From: Bacteroidales bacterium
GTDB taxonomy: Bacteria > Bacteroidota > Bacteroidia > Bacteroidales > UBA10428
DNA length: 64,000 nt
Direction of reading: 5' to 3'
Assembly (NCBI GenBank): GCA_016938235.1
Contig: JAFGVA010000116.1
Location: 62,001-126,000, forward strand
How positions within the stretch are numbered: position 1 is the stretch's first letter; every line of letters starts with the position of its first letter. Below are positions 54,489-63,112 of the stretch, piece by piece. A model generated the notes under the pieces. It was given only the letters and a program-made list of their open reading frames with translations, had not been told where the DNA came from and made no database searches. The translations under genes were made by a program, and so were the position numbers.

Positions 54489-57400
54489 TTAAAAATCTAA
54501 TGACAATGAAAAATAAAATACCCTGTCTAACAATTGTTGGTTCTCAATTCCCCGTGCCCAGTCTAATCGGATAAAATAACCCAATAACTGAGATCTTACG
54601 CCAAAACCATAACCGGCCACTACAGGATCACGCTGTGCATCAATCTCAATTTCAACCTGCCCCCTGTAAACATAGTCTCTGTCGTAACCATTTTCTTTAC
54701 CCCATGGTGAAATGCCCGACCAGGCAGTACCAACATCAAAAAAGCCAACCACCTGGAAGTTTTCAAAGAAAGCATTGCTTAAAGGATAATTTGCAAGATA
54801 CCGGATAATTGGCCATCTGATTTCGGAATTAATTAAGGCAAAATTACTCCCGTTTCTTATGTTTTGAGAAAAGCCGCGCATATTTGTAGCCACTGTCTGA
54901 AAAGCATAATTAACATCGGGTGTTAACCTTATTTCACTTAAAGGAATAAAAGTCGGGGTTTTGGTTGAAAAATTAACCCAGTTGTCAACACCACCGAGGT
55001 AATACACCAGCTTTGTACTACCAAACGAAGTGCTGGTGGCGAACCTGTTTGCCCAAATCAGGTTACGATGAATTCTGATATAGTGTCTGAAATCACCACC
55101 CAGCACGTATAAATTATCGTAATTACTGTTAACCTGCTGGTATGCTTCAGCAAATACTTTAAACCGGGTACCTTCTGTGAGGTTTAATCCCAGGGAACGG
55201 GTATTATCAAAGATATATTCTCCTTTAATCTCAGTCCAGAGTTTCTCCTGGTTAGCTTTATCTATTGCACTTATTATTGACCCTGAATTGTTAACAGATA
55301 ATGGGTAAAAAACAGTTTTATCACTTCTGGCTCCAATGGTTCCCGAAACTGCTGCTACCTGGCTGAACGGGTATCTCAGAACTCCTGTAATTTCATGTGT
55401 GATGTTTTTTACATCGTAGGTTACATCGTCTTCCAGGGCTTCGTTGTTTAAAGTCTGCCTGTAAAAGAAAAACTGCTTGTTTAAGCGTTTCTTTAAGTTC
55501 TCAAAACTTATAAGATATTCACTGCTCTGGAAGTCGATGGGAAGTCGCCACCCGGCTGTGATTTTGTAGTCTTCGAACAAATCTTGTGTGCCCAGCTTGA
55601 ATAATAAATTAGTTTTGGGATTAAAATAAACTGCACCACCTGTGAACGGTTGGTATGATTCATGCAGAAAGCTGAAATCAAGCTGAGAAACTACATAGTT
55701 CTGATAGAAGGCTTTCTGGTATATTCTTGGTCTTTGTTCTTCAGGATTTTCTTCTTCAACTACGGTAATATTTAGGTTCTTGTCTTTAAATTTTTCGTTT
55801 AAAAGCTTTATTCTTTCAACTTCAAAAATGTAATTATTTATATCAATTGCCGGGATCTCAACTTCAACTGTATCTTGGTCTGCTATAACACCGTTTTTTA
55901 GAAGAGAATCAAGTGTAATTGTTATGTATTCAATTTTATTCAGACTGTCTTTTTCAGTGAGGTTTTGAGTTAATTGCCTGCGAAAATCAGTAATTGCCGG
56001 TTCAGTTTCGGAAATATCATTTAAATTGAAATCATCATAAAACATATGATATCTTCCTTTGTTAAACACAATTTCACCCAGCTTACCAAGTTTCTTGTTG
56101 TAGTCCTGTTCAAGAATATTTCTGTAATAGTCGGTGATTGGAACGGTAGAAGCATAATACCTGTAATGAATTGCTGTATCAACGGAGCTTATGGTGCTGT
56201 CAAATTTTGAAAGATACCTGTTAACTATACCACTTTTATCACTTAAACTGATGTATTGATTATTGGCTATTTCAAAAGGTTTATCTTTTTGAATAAAATT
56301 CGCATCCGACAACCTTTTTAATTTGTTGTTTTTAGCTGAATAATTGTAAATAAAAAGATCCTGGGTAAATCCTGCATTACTCTTGCTGGAATGTGTAATT
56401 AGCGAATCTATTTGGCGGTTCGAAGCAAAAATTATATCGTTACCACCATTAATAAATCGTGGCGAAAAATCATCTGAAATATCGTTTGTAACCTGGAAGT
56501 TTGAACCTGCAGCGATGTTCTGCACAAAAATATCGCTTTGTCCGTTTTTCATGGCAGCAGCAACTAGTAATGAACCGTCCGGCGAAAATGAGTAGTTTAA
56601 TACCTTCTCAAAATAGAGTACGTTTCTTGAAGTGAGTTCTTTATCAACAAGGTTGTAGTAATACATTTTCAAACCACCTTTTTCTTCAGTAATAAAAGTC
56701 AGGTATTGTCCCGAAGGATGCCAGGCAAGCACCGGGTATGAATAATCGGTTATCTGTTCCAGCTTATGTTCTTTTCTGATAATTTTTTTCTTTTTTCCTG
56801 TTGAAGTATTGTACAGATAGATCTTGTATTTTCCCATTTGGTTAGTTACATAGGTAATGTAATTACCATTCGGACTAATTTTAATTTGTTGGTAAACAGT
56901 TTTCTTTTTAGGTTTTTTTAAAAGAGGTTCTTCAGTAATCGGATCTGTTTTTGAATCCTGCAAGGTGTATTGGGTATAATAATAATCGTACCAGTCTCTT
57001 GAGAGTTGTTTTAATTGTGAGCCAAGTACATAATAAAACCCCGAATTCGCATTTTTATTAATTTTTGTCAGATTTAAAATGCTGGGAACTACTGTATTGC
57101 CGTATGTTTCAGTGATGTATCGCCAAAAAGACAGACCGGCAAATTTAGCGTCTTCACCTTCGAGACGGTTAAAGCGCTTATACTTTTTGGTAATAATACC
57201 GTCTTTAATTCTGTTTTCTGATTCAAAATCCCAACCTATTGAAACATACGATATCAACCCTTCAAGGTACCATTCCGGGAGGTTTATAAGTGTTGTGTTT
57301 GTTGCATTATCTTTAAAATCTCCTCCATAAATCATTTCATTAATAAGAACTCTGCAAATTGCAGCCGTAATTTGTTTTTCAAATTCCGAATAATCTCCTT

Positions 57401-57788
57401 CAAAAAACAGGAATACTTTATTCTTATCAATTTGAATTGTGCCACCGATGTTTGACTCCGTTTTTCCGGTAACCAGTCCTATATTACTCTGCCGGAAGTC
57501 AGAAAGCTTGTTGTAAACAATAAAAATAATCCTGCTATCGATGTTGTAATCGAAATAGCTTTCGAGACGCGAAATTTCTTTATTTGCATATTCAGCTGTA
57601 TATTCGGCAAGCTGTTTGCCGTATTCGTTAAAATAGGTATCGAAGCGGTCAAACCTCAGGTATGTCCAGTAAAACTCATTAAACTGAACCCTGTTTTTCC
57701 CAAATTGCATCTGGTGGCCATTATAGAACTGGCCCATTAGGGAAAGAGGGAGGAAGAAAAAAAACAGAATTATGAAATATTTTGGTCT
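54489..57788 (-). CDS. outer-membrane protein with pseudopeptidase, PD40 propeller and beta-barrel parts
   Basis: The start is taken at the ATG at 57788 (MRPKYFIILFFFFLPLSLMGQ); a longer frame adds six residues. The 1099-residue protein has a gluzincin-like N-domain (about 25-270: FDRFDTYFNEYGKQLAEY, IIFIVYNKLSDFRQSN, INLPEWYLEGLISYVS), a TolB/PD40 propeller at about 290-500 (KISPNGNYITYVTNQMGKYKIYL, YSFSPDGSLLVAAAMKNGQSDIF) and a C-terminal barrel from about 700 (LGGDFRHYIRIHRNLIWANRFA, GYGFGVRSQLLGYFIRLDWARG) ending in Phe. Where peptidases have HExxH the sequence reads ITAAICRVLINEM, so the zinc site is lost. It heads a minus-strand run with the TauE-like and amidohydrolase genes. Confidence 0.82.
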   Translation of the reverse strand, partial: RPKYFIILFFFFLPLSLMGQFYNGHQMQFGKNRVQFNEFYWTYLRFDRFDTYFNEYGKQLAEYTAEYANKEISRLESYFDYNIDSRIIFIVYNKLSDFRQSNIGLVTGKTESNIGGTIQIDKNKVFLFFEGDYSEFEKQITAAICRVLINEMIYGGDFKDNATNTTLINLPEWYLEGLISYVSIGWDFESENRIKDGIITKKYKRFNRLEGEDAKFAGLSFWRYITETYGNTVVPSILNLTKINKNANSGFYYVLGSQLKQLSRDWYDYYYTQYTLQDSKTDPITEEPLLKKPKKKTVYQQIKISPNGNYITYVTNQMGKYKIYLYNTSTGKKKKIIRKEHKLEQITDYSYPVLAWHPSGQYLTFITEEKGGLKMYYYNLVDKELTSRNVLYFEKVLNYSFSPDGSLLVAAAMKNGQSDIFVQNIAAGSNFQVTNDISDDFSPRFINGGNDIIFASNRQIDSLITHSSKSNAGFTQDLFIYNYSAKNNKLKRLSDANFIQKDKPFEIANNQYISLSDKSGIVNRYLSKFDSTISSVDTAIHYRYYASTVPITDYYRNILEQDYNKKLGKLGEIVFNKGRYHMFYDDFNLNDISETEPAITDFRRQLTQNLTEKDSLNKIEYITITLDSLLKNGVIADQDTVEVEIPAIDINNYIFEVERIKLLNEKFKDKNLNITVVEEENPEEQRPRIYQKAFYQNYVVSQLDFSFLHESYQPFTGGAVYFNPKTNLLFKLGTQDLFEDYKITAGWRLPIDFQSSEYLISFENLKKRLNKQFFFYRQTLNNEALEDDVTYDVKNITHEITGVLRYPFSQVAAVSGTIGARSDKTVFYPLSVNNSGSIISAIDKANQEKLWTEIKGEYIFDNTRSLGLNLTEGTRFKVFAEAYQQVNSNYDNLYVLGGDFRHYIRIHRNLIWANRFATSTSFGSTKLVYYLGGVDNWVNFSTKTPTFIPLSEIRLTPDVNYAFQTVATNMRGFSQNIRNGSNFALINSEIRWPIIRYLANYPLSNAFFENFQVVGFFDVGTAWSGISPWGKENGYDRDYVYRGQVEIEIDAQRDPVVAGYGFGVRSQLLGYFIRLDWARGIENQQLLDRVFYFSLSLDF

Positions 57789-57798
57789 CATTAAACAA

Positions 57799-57816
57799 AC
57801 ATGCATTTAAGCATGT
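57799..57816. promoter_or_regulatory. small palindrome upstream of the barrel protein gene
   Basis: ACATGC and GCATGT flank six bases, about 11 bases before the ATG at 57788 on the minus strand. It could be an operator, or chance. Confidence 0.3.
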
Positions 57817-57916
57817 TAAAATTAGATGAATTAAGACAAATTAAAAAGCTTGCAATCGAAACTTTTTATTTAGTAACTTAGTATTAGAGATAAGTAATTC
57901 TGAAGAGAGATTAGTG

Positions 57917-58993
57917 ATGAAGTTTTCATTGATAGTTTGCTTTGTATTAAATGTTGCTTTTAGTTACAGTAAAATTAAGGCTCAATCGGACAGTGCAGTT
58001 ATATTTTTTTCAAAAGATATAATTGATTTTGGCGTGGTCTATGAAGCCGATGGAGAATTTAGCCTCACTATTGATTATGCTAATGCAGGAATAGAAGATC
58101 TGGTAATAAACCGCATTATTGCTCCCGGTCTCAAAGTGAAAGAATCCGGAAAAAAATTACTGAAGAATAATGAATCAGGCAAAATTGAGATTTCTGTAAA
58201 TCCCTATTCTAAAGTTGGAAATTATAACAAAAGCATTATAATTTTCAGTAATGCTGCAAATTCTCCATACTCTATAGTGGTTACAGGTAAAATACTACCT
58301 GGTTCTATTGTAGCTGATTATAAATATTCTATTGGAAATTTAGGTTTTCAACAATCTCAAATGAATTTTGGGTATGTATTTAAGGGACAGGTAGTAACAA
58401 GATTAATACCTGTTTTGAATAAATCCTCAGAACCCCTGCAAATTCGGTTTCATGATTTGCCCGATTACTTGAGTGTTAATACATTATTTGATTCAATTAT
58501 GCCTGGTGAAAGAGAAGTAGTTGAGCTTGCCTATAACAGTTTGGAGTGTAATGATTGGGATTTTATCTTTGATAAAGTGATGGTCGATGTTATATCAACG
58601 GATACAGTAAGTGGGTTAATAACATTTACCGCCAATATTCGCGAAGATTTCAGACAACTTACCGAAGAAGAATTGCATCAAAAACCACTTGCTTCCATAC
58701 CTGTTAAAGTATACAACTTCGATACAATTTCGGCCCGGGATAAAGTGAAATACGATTTTAAAATTAAAAATGAAGGCATAGAGGACTTGGTTATTCGTGC
58801 AGTTAAACCTACATGCGGCTGTACAGCTGCTTTGCCCGAACAGACTGTGATTGAACCCGGAGAATCGACCAGCATTAGTGTATATTTCGATGCTAAGGGT
58901 TATTCGGGTTTTACAAAAAAAGGTGTGACTGTAATAACAAATGATCCAATAAATTACAAACAGTTCCTCTGGGTTTCAGGCTTCATTCAATAA
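57917..58993 (+). CDS. DUF1573 (Ig/MSP-like) exported protein
   Basis: The start is taken at the ATG at 57917 (MKFSLIVCFVLNVAFSYSKIKAQ); a GTG lies one codon upstream. The 358-residue exported protein has repeated ASH/MSP-type beta-sandwiches: IDFGVVYEADGEFSLTIDYANAGIEDLVINRI (about 33-120), MNFGYVFKGQVVTRLIPVLNKSSEPLQI (about 145-240) and a final DUF1573 unit with KPTCGCTAALPEQTVIEPGESTSI and GVTVITNDP. DUF1573 proteins are periplasmic and common in Bacteroidota, without a defined role. It is divergent from the outer-membrane protein gene. Confidence 0.9.
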   Translation: MKFSLIVCFVLNVAFSYSKIKAQSDSAVIFFSKDIIDFGVVYEADGEFSLTIDYANAGIEDLVINRIIAPGLKVKESGKKLLKNNESGKIEISVNPYSKVGNYNKSIIIFSNAANSPYSIVVTGKILPGSIVADYKYSIGNLGFQQSQMNFGYVFKGQVVTRLIPVLNKSSEPLQIRFHDLPDYLSVNTLFDSIMPGEREVVELAYNSLECNDWDFIFDKVMVDVISTDTVSGLITFTANIREDFRQLTEEELHQKPLASIPVKVYNFDTISARDKVKYDFKIKNEGIEDLVIRAVKPTCGCTAALPEQTVIEPGESTSISVYFDAKGYSGFTKKGVTVITNDPINYKQFLWVSGFIQ

Positions 58994-59036
58994 TTATTTA
59001 TTCTGCAAAATTATCGTTCAATTGGCTTTGGATGCC

Positions 59037-59044
59037 TATATTTG
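59037..59044 (+). promoter_or_regulatory. -7 promoter element for meaB
   Basis: TATATTTG, a full match to TAnnTTTG, 9 bases before the meaB ATG. The leader would be very short or absent. No -33 box is evident. It argues against the longer TTG start at 59042. Confidence 0.5.
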
Positions 59045-59053
59045 CGCATTATT

Positions 59054-60151
59054 ATGAGCCAGCACAAACAATATAAATCTGCATTATCCGTATCCGATGG
59101 AGTAGAACAACCTTCGGTTATTAATGAAAATGCTGTTAACAATTTTAAAAAAGTACGACGGAGAAATTACTCTGCCGAAGAACTTACCAAAGGTATTCTG
59201 GAAGGAGACAGAATGTTGCTCAGTAAAGCTATAACCCTTATAGAGAGTAATCTACCTTCACATATTGATTTGGCTCACCAGGTAATAAACAACTGTTTGC
59301 CCCATTCCGGGAAATCAATCAGAATTGGAATTACCGGGGTTCCGGGGGTTGGTAAAAGTACTTTTATTGAGTCTGTAGGAAAACACCTCACCAATAATGG
59401 TCATCAAATAGCAGTGCTTGCCATCGATCCCAGTAGTGAACGTTCAAAAGGCAGTATACTTGGCGATAAAACCAGGATGGAGTTATTGTCTTCCGATAAA
59501 AACGCATTTATCAGGCCTTCGCCCTCGGCAGGAACACTGGGTGGTGTTGCCCGAAAAACCAGAGAAACAATTTTTTTATGTGAAGCTGCAGGTTTTGATG
59601 TTATAATAATCGAAACAGTTGGCGTTGGTCAGTCAGAAATTGCTGTGCACTCTATGGTAGATTTCTTTTTACTGTTAATGCTTTCGGGTGCAGGCGACGA
59701 GTTGCAGGGAATAAAACGAGGAATAATGGAAATGGCAGATCTGATTGCCATAACCAAATGCGACGGGAGCAATATTAAAAAGGCGCAGCAGGCAAAAGCT
59801 GAGTATTCAGGAGCTTTACATTTGTTTCCACCGACTGAATCGGGCTGGATTCCGGATGTTGTAACCTGCTCATCTCTCGATAATACCGGTATTCCTTCTA
59901 TTTGGAATAAAATTGAAGAATACAGAATATTTACTAAAGCAAATAGTTATTTTGAGAAACGAAGAATGTCGCAAACGCAATACTGGATGTTTGAGACTAT
60001 TGAAGAACAGCTGAAGCAAAACTTTTATACCAACCGCATAATAGATGCTAATCTGGAGAAAGTCAGACAAAGTGTATTAAGCAAAGAATTGAGTTCCTAT
60101 TCTGCAGCAAAAATTCTTCTGGATAAATATTATAACGATCTGCGTAAATAA
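59054..60151 (+). CDS. meaB: methylmalonyl-CoA mutase-associated GTPase MeaB
   Basis: A 365-residue G3E-type GTPase: G1 GVPGVGKSTF near residue 97, LAIDPSSERSKGSILGDKTRM, FIRPSPSAGTLGGVARKTRE and IIIETVGVGQSEIAVHSMVD (switch III region). MeaB protects and reactivates B12-dependent methylmalonyl-CoA mutase. The ATG at 59054 is chosen over an upstream TTG because a promoter element overlaps the latter. The mutase subunits are not in the window. Together with the carboxyltransferase at 32246 it points to a propionate/methylmalonyl-CoA route. Confidence 0.95.
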   Translation: MSQHKQYKSALSVSDGVEQPSVINENAVNNFKKVRRRNYSAEELTKGILEGDRMLLSKAITLIESNLPSHIDLAHQVINNCLPHSGKSIRIGITGVPGVGKSTFIESVGKHLTNNGHQIAVLAIDPSSERSKGSILGDKTRMELLSSDKNAFIRPSPSAGTLGGVARKTRETIFLCEAAGFDVIIIETVGVGQSEIAVHSMVDFFLLLMLSGAGDELQGIKRGIMEMADLIAITKCDGSNIKKAQQAKAEYSGALHLFPPTESGWIPDVVTCSSLDNTGIPSIWNKIEEYRIFTKANSYFEKRRMSQTQYWMFETIEEQLKQNFYTNRIIDANLEKVRQSVLSKELSSYSAAKILLDKYYNDLRK

Positions 60152-60317
60152 CTTTCAAAAACAAATTTCTGAAATATTACTGACACGCTAATGAATAGAG
60201 AATCAGATTACTACTATTGTTGATTTTACTTTATTTTGCTTGGCTACCAACTATTTTTTGTTTATTTTGTTAGATATATTCGAAACAGTAAATTAGAAAC
60301 AAAAAAATAAATACAAT

Positions 60318-61709
60318 ATGGAATTTGATATACTGGTTATTGGCAGTGGCCCTGGAGGTTATGTTGCAGCTATCAGAGCCTCGCAATTAGGGTTTAAAAC
60401 AGCGGTTGTAGAAAAAGCCGAATTAGGCGGAATATGTTTAAACTGGGGATGCATTCCTACAAAATCGCTATTAAAAAGTGCCCAGGTATATGATTACCTT
60501 CAACATGCCGAAGATTACGGTGTAACTCTCGAAGGAAAAGCCATAGCAGATTTTCCAAAAATGGTAACCCGCAGCCGTGAGGTGGCAGGTAATATGAGTA
60601 AAGGAATTCAGTTTTTATTTAAGAAAAACAAAGTTGAACATATTCAGGGCTATGGAAAATTAAAAGCCAAAGGTTTAGTTGAAGTTGAAGATGAGAAAGG
60701 CAATAAAACTGAAGTAAAAGCTAAACACATTATACTGGCTACCGGAGCCAGATCAAGAGAATTACCCAATTTGCCCATCGATGGAAAAAAAGTTATAGGC
60801 TATCGTCAGGCTTTAAGCCTTGAGAAACAACCTGAATCAATGGTTGTTGTGGGTTCAGGCGCAATCGGTAGCGAGTTTGCCTATTTTTATAATACCATCG
60901 GAACCAAAGTAACATTAGTCGAATTCATGCCAAACATCCTTCCGCTTGAAGATGAGGAAGTGTCAAAAACCATGGAACGCGCCTTTAAAAAGAATAAAAT
61001 GAAGGTGTTGACAAATTCAACTGTTGAGTCGGTAGATACTTCTGGTAAAATATGCAAAGTCAGCATCAAAACAAAAAAAGGTGTAGAAATTGAGGAGGCT
61101 GATATAGTACTTTCAGCTGTGGGTATTACACCCAATACTGAAAATATTGGACTTGAAGCATTAGGCATTGAAACTGAAAACGGACGTGTGAAGGTTGATG
61201 AAAAATATAAAACTAATGTAGAAGGTATTTATGCTATTGGCGATATAGTAGCCGGACCAGCACTTGCTCACGTAGCATCAGCAGAAGGTATTAGCTGCGT
61301 TGAAAGCATTGCCGGTTTAAATACTGAAAAGGTCGATTATAAAAATATTCCTGGTTGTACCTATACATTACCGGAAGTATCTTCTGTTGGGCTGACCGAA
61401 AAACAGGCTAAAGATGCTGGTTATAGCATTAAAGTTGGCAAGTTTCCATATACTGCCTCGGGAAAAGCTACGGCAGCAGGGAATAAGGATGGGTTTATCA
61501 AGCTCATTTTTGATGAAAAATATGGAGAACTTCTCGGGGCACACATGGTTGGTTTAAATGTTACCGAGATGATAGCAGAAATGGTCGTGGCGCGTAAGCT
61601 TGAGACCACTGGTCATGAACTAATTAAAGCCATACATCCACATCCAACAATGTCTGAAGCAATTATGGAGGCAGCAGCTGCTGCTTACGGAGAAGTAATT
61701 CATATCTAG
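60318..61709 (+). CDS. lpdA: dihydrolipoyl dehydrogenase
   Basis: A 463-residue flavoprotein disulfide reductase: FAD motif GSGPGGYVAAIRAS at residues 8-21, redox-active GGICLNWGCIPTKSL (two cysteines four apart), NAD motif VVGSGAIGSEFAYFYNTIG, second FAD motif IYAIGDIVAG and the C-terminal His-Glu pair in HPHPTMSEAI. It reoxidises lipoamide in 2-oxoacid dehydrogenase complexes or glycine cleavage. No E1/E2 genes are adjacent. A weak promoter (TATATTCG) may lie about 30 bases upstream. Confidence 0.96.
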   Translation: MEFDILVIGSGPGGYVAAIRASQLGFKTAVVEKAELGGICLNWGCIPTKSLLKSAQVYDYLQHAEDYGVTLEGKAIADFPKMVTRSREVAGNMSKGIQFLFKKNKVEHIQGYGKLKAKGLVEVEDEKGNKTEVKAKHIILATGARSRELPNLPIDGKKVIGYRQALSLEKQPESMVVVGSGAIGSEFAYFYNTIGTKVTLVEFMPNILPLEDEEVSKTMERAFKKNKMKVLTNSTVESVDTSGKICKVSIKTKKGVEIEEADIVLSAVGITPNTENIGLEALGIETENGRVKVDEKYKTNVEGIYAIGDIVAGPALAHVASAEGISCVESIAGLNTEKVDYKNIPGCTYTLPEVSSVGLTEKQAKDAGYSIKVGKFPYTASGKATAAGNKDGFIKLIFDEKYGELLGAHMVGLNVTEMIAEMVVARKLETTGHELIKAIHPHPTMSEAIMEAAAAAYGEVIHI

Positions 61710-61716
61710 AAAATAA

Positions 61717-61749
61717 AAAAGCTGGTGTTCATAAAACATCAGCTTTTAT
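61717..61749. terminator. bidirectional terminator after lpdA
   Basis: AAAGCTGGTGTT pairs with AACATCAGCTTT (one mismatch) around CATAA; A-rich sequence on the left and TTTTA on the right allow termination from both sides of this convergent junction. Confidence 0.8.
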
Positions 61750-61771
61750 ATTCTTAAGAAATATAACCCGG

Positions 61772-61978
61772 TTAATACGAGAACTGGTATTTCTTTTTCA
61801 GTTCTTTCTGAAGCTCAGAAATTCTGCCTTCAAGCTTTTCATTTTCCAGGTTCAGTTTTGTTGCATCCTTACCCTCAGATTCAATTTCACGAATGAAACG
61901 TCTGTTGAGGATTATTTTCTTCTGGCATTCGTAAATGCTTGATACAATGCCTTTAATGTTGTATTTTACGTCGAGCAT
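61772..61978 (-). CDS. small coiled-coil protein, function unknown
   Basis: A 68-residue protein read from the ATG at 61978 (MLDVKYNIKGIVSSIYECQKKI). The frame extends to another ATG at 62035, but a promoter-like TACATTTG lies inside that extension. The second half is a charged coiled coil (NLENEKLEGRISELQKELKKKYQF). No signal peptide; no family recognised. The gene is convergent with lpdA. Confidence 0.6.
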   Translation of the reverse strand: MLDVKYNIKGIVSSIYECQKKIILNRRFIREIESEGKDATKLNLENEKLEGRISELQKELKKKYQFSY

Positions 61979-62006
61979 ATAGTTTGTGTTAGATGGTTGC
62001 AGCTTC

Positions 62007-62030
62007 AATACAAATGTACCAAATTTGTAT
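62007..62030 (-). promoter_or_regulatory. promoter / palindrome for the small coiled-coil gene
   Basis: On the minus strand a -7 box TACATTTG (62011-62018) lies within a perfect inverted repeat ATACAAAT / ATTTGTAT with seven bases between (about 62008-62030). This fits a promoter with an overlapping operator. The start codon at 61978 is 33 bases downstream. Confidence 0.45.
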
Positions 62031-62253
62031 TCCAAACAGTAAAGAACATTAGTGATCTTAGTTACTGTGATCGGGTGATTTAAATCAGCACATTTTTGTT
62101 ATTATTAATAGTATAACGCTCTGCTATATAAATTGTTTTTAATGAATTGTTAAAATTTGTAAAATGTGATTTGTCTTGGAAAACTGTGTAACTTTATTCA
62201 ACATTACTACGTCCCATTCATAAAGACTTATTAATTATTCAAAAATTCAACAC

Positions 62254-63027
62254 ATGAAAAAGCTTTACATATTTTTCTTTTCTGCCTTTTTTTTTTCAAT
62301 AAACATTTGTGCCTATTCTCAAGGTAAAATATACTTAACATCGGGTGCCGAGACTATTTTTTCAGTTGGTCAACTGGACTATACTCAAGCCTTTATAAAT
62401 GAAAATCCCGGAGTTGATATAGTTAAGCAACCTCTTCGTTTTACAAGTTTTTTCCATATCGGAGAATTTGTTCATTTAAACCTGACTAATAATATTGGTT
62501 TATTTTCCGGCTTTGGATTGCGCAATATTGGTATGATATCGGACGAAGTATTGCCCGACGAAGTTGGCTCAGACAATTATGTAAATACCAAGATTATCCG
62601 CAGAGCTTATACTGCAGGTATTCCTCTGGCAGTTAAGTTGGGTTCTTTTAAAGATCACTTCTTTGTTTATGCCGGAGGTGAGTATGAATACGCTTTCCAC
62701 ATGAAAGAAAAATATTGGGACGACCATAATCGAAAGGGAGACAAAATTAAAAATACCATCTGGATGCCTGAACAGATAACAACTGTTTTACCCTCGGCAT
62801 TTATAGGTGTGCAATTACCAAAAGGTCTGAATGTTAAACTGAAATATTATTTTGAAGATTTTTTGAATCATGAATATATTACTAATAAAACAGGTCTTAC
62901 CGGTGTGGTTTCTGATTTAACAAAGTATCGTTCAAGTAAGGTAGTTTACATTGCGATATCCTGGCAAATAAAAAATGCTTATAAGAACAAATTTAAACCC
63001 GGGGGCGAAGTAGCAACACTTTTGTAA
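62254..63027 (+). CDS. outer-membrane beta-barrel protein, function unknown
   Basis: A 257-residue protein with a signal peptide (MKKLYIFFFSAFFFSINICAYSQ). Barrel-like strands follow: LYFT-type KIYLTSGAETIFSVGQLDY, HLNLTNNIGLFSGFGLRNIGMI, RRAYTAGIPLAVKLGSF, HFFVYAGGEYEYAFHMKEKYW, LNVKLKYYFEDFLN and VVYIAISWQIKNAY. It resembles PorT-class small barrels. The last 15 residues after the final strand are polar, which is slightly unusual. A terminator follows; no partner genes. Confidence 0.75.
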   Translation: MKKLYIFFFSAFFFSINICAYSQGKIYLTSGAETIFSVGQLDYTQAFINENPGVDIVKQPLRFTSFFHIGEFVHLNLTNNIGLFSGFGLRNIGMISDEVLPDEVGSDNYVNTKIIRRAYTAGIPLAVKLGSFKDHFFVYAGGEYEYAFHMKEKYWDDHNRKGDKIKNTIWMPEQITTVLPSAFIGVQLPKGLNVKLKYYFEDFLNHEYITNKTGLTGVVSDLTKYRSSKVVYIAISWQIKNAYKNKFKPGGEVATLL

Positions 63028-63049
63028 GAAACAATAAACCTAATGAGAC

Positions 63050-63083
63050 AAGCCTGATGAATAATCCTTCATCGGGCTTTTTT
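63050..63083 (+). terminator. rho-independent terminator
   Basis: AAGCCTGATGA and TCATCGGGCTT pair with one mismatch around ATAATCCT and run into six T residues, ending the barrel gene transcript. Confidence 0.88.
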
Positions 63084-63112
63084 ATTTATTTAAAAAAGCC
63101 TAATTTGCTTCA

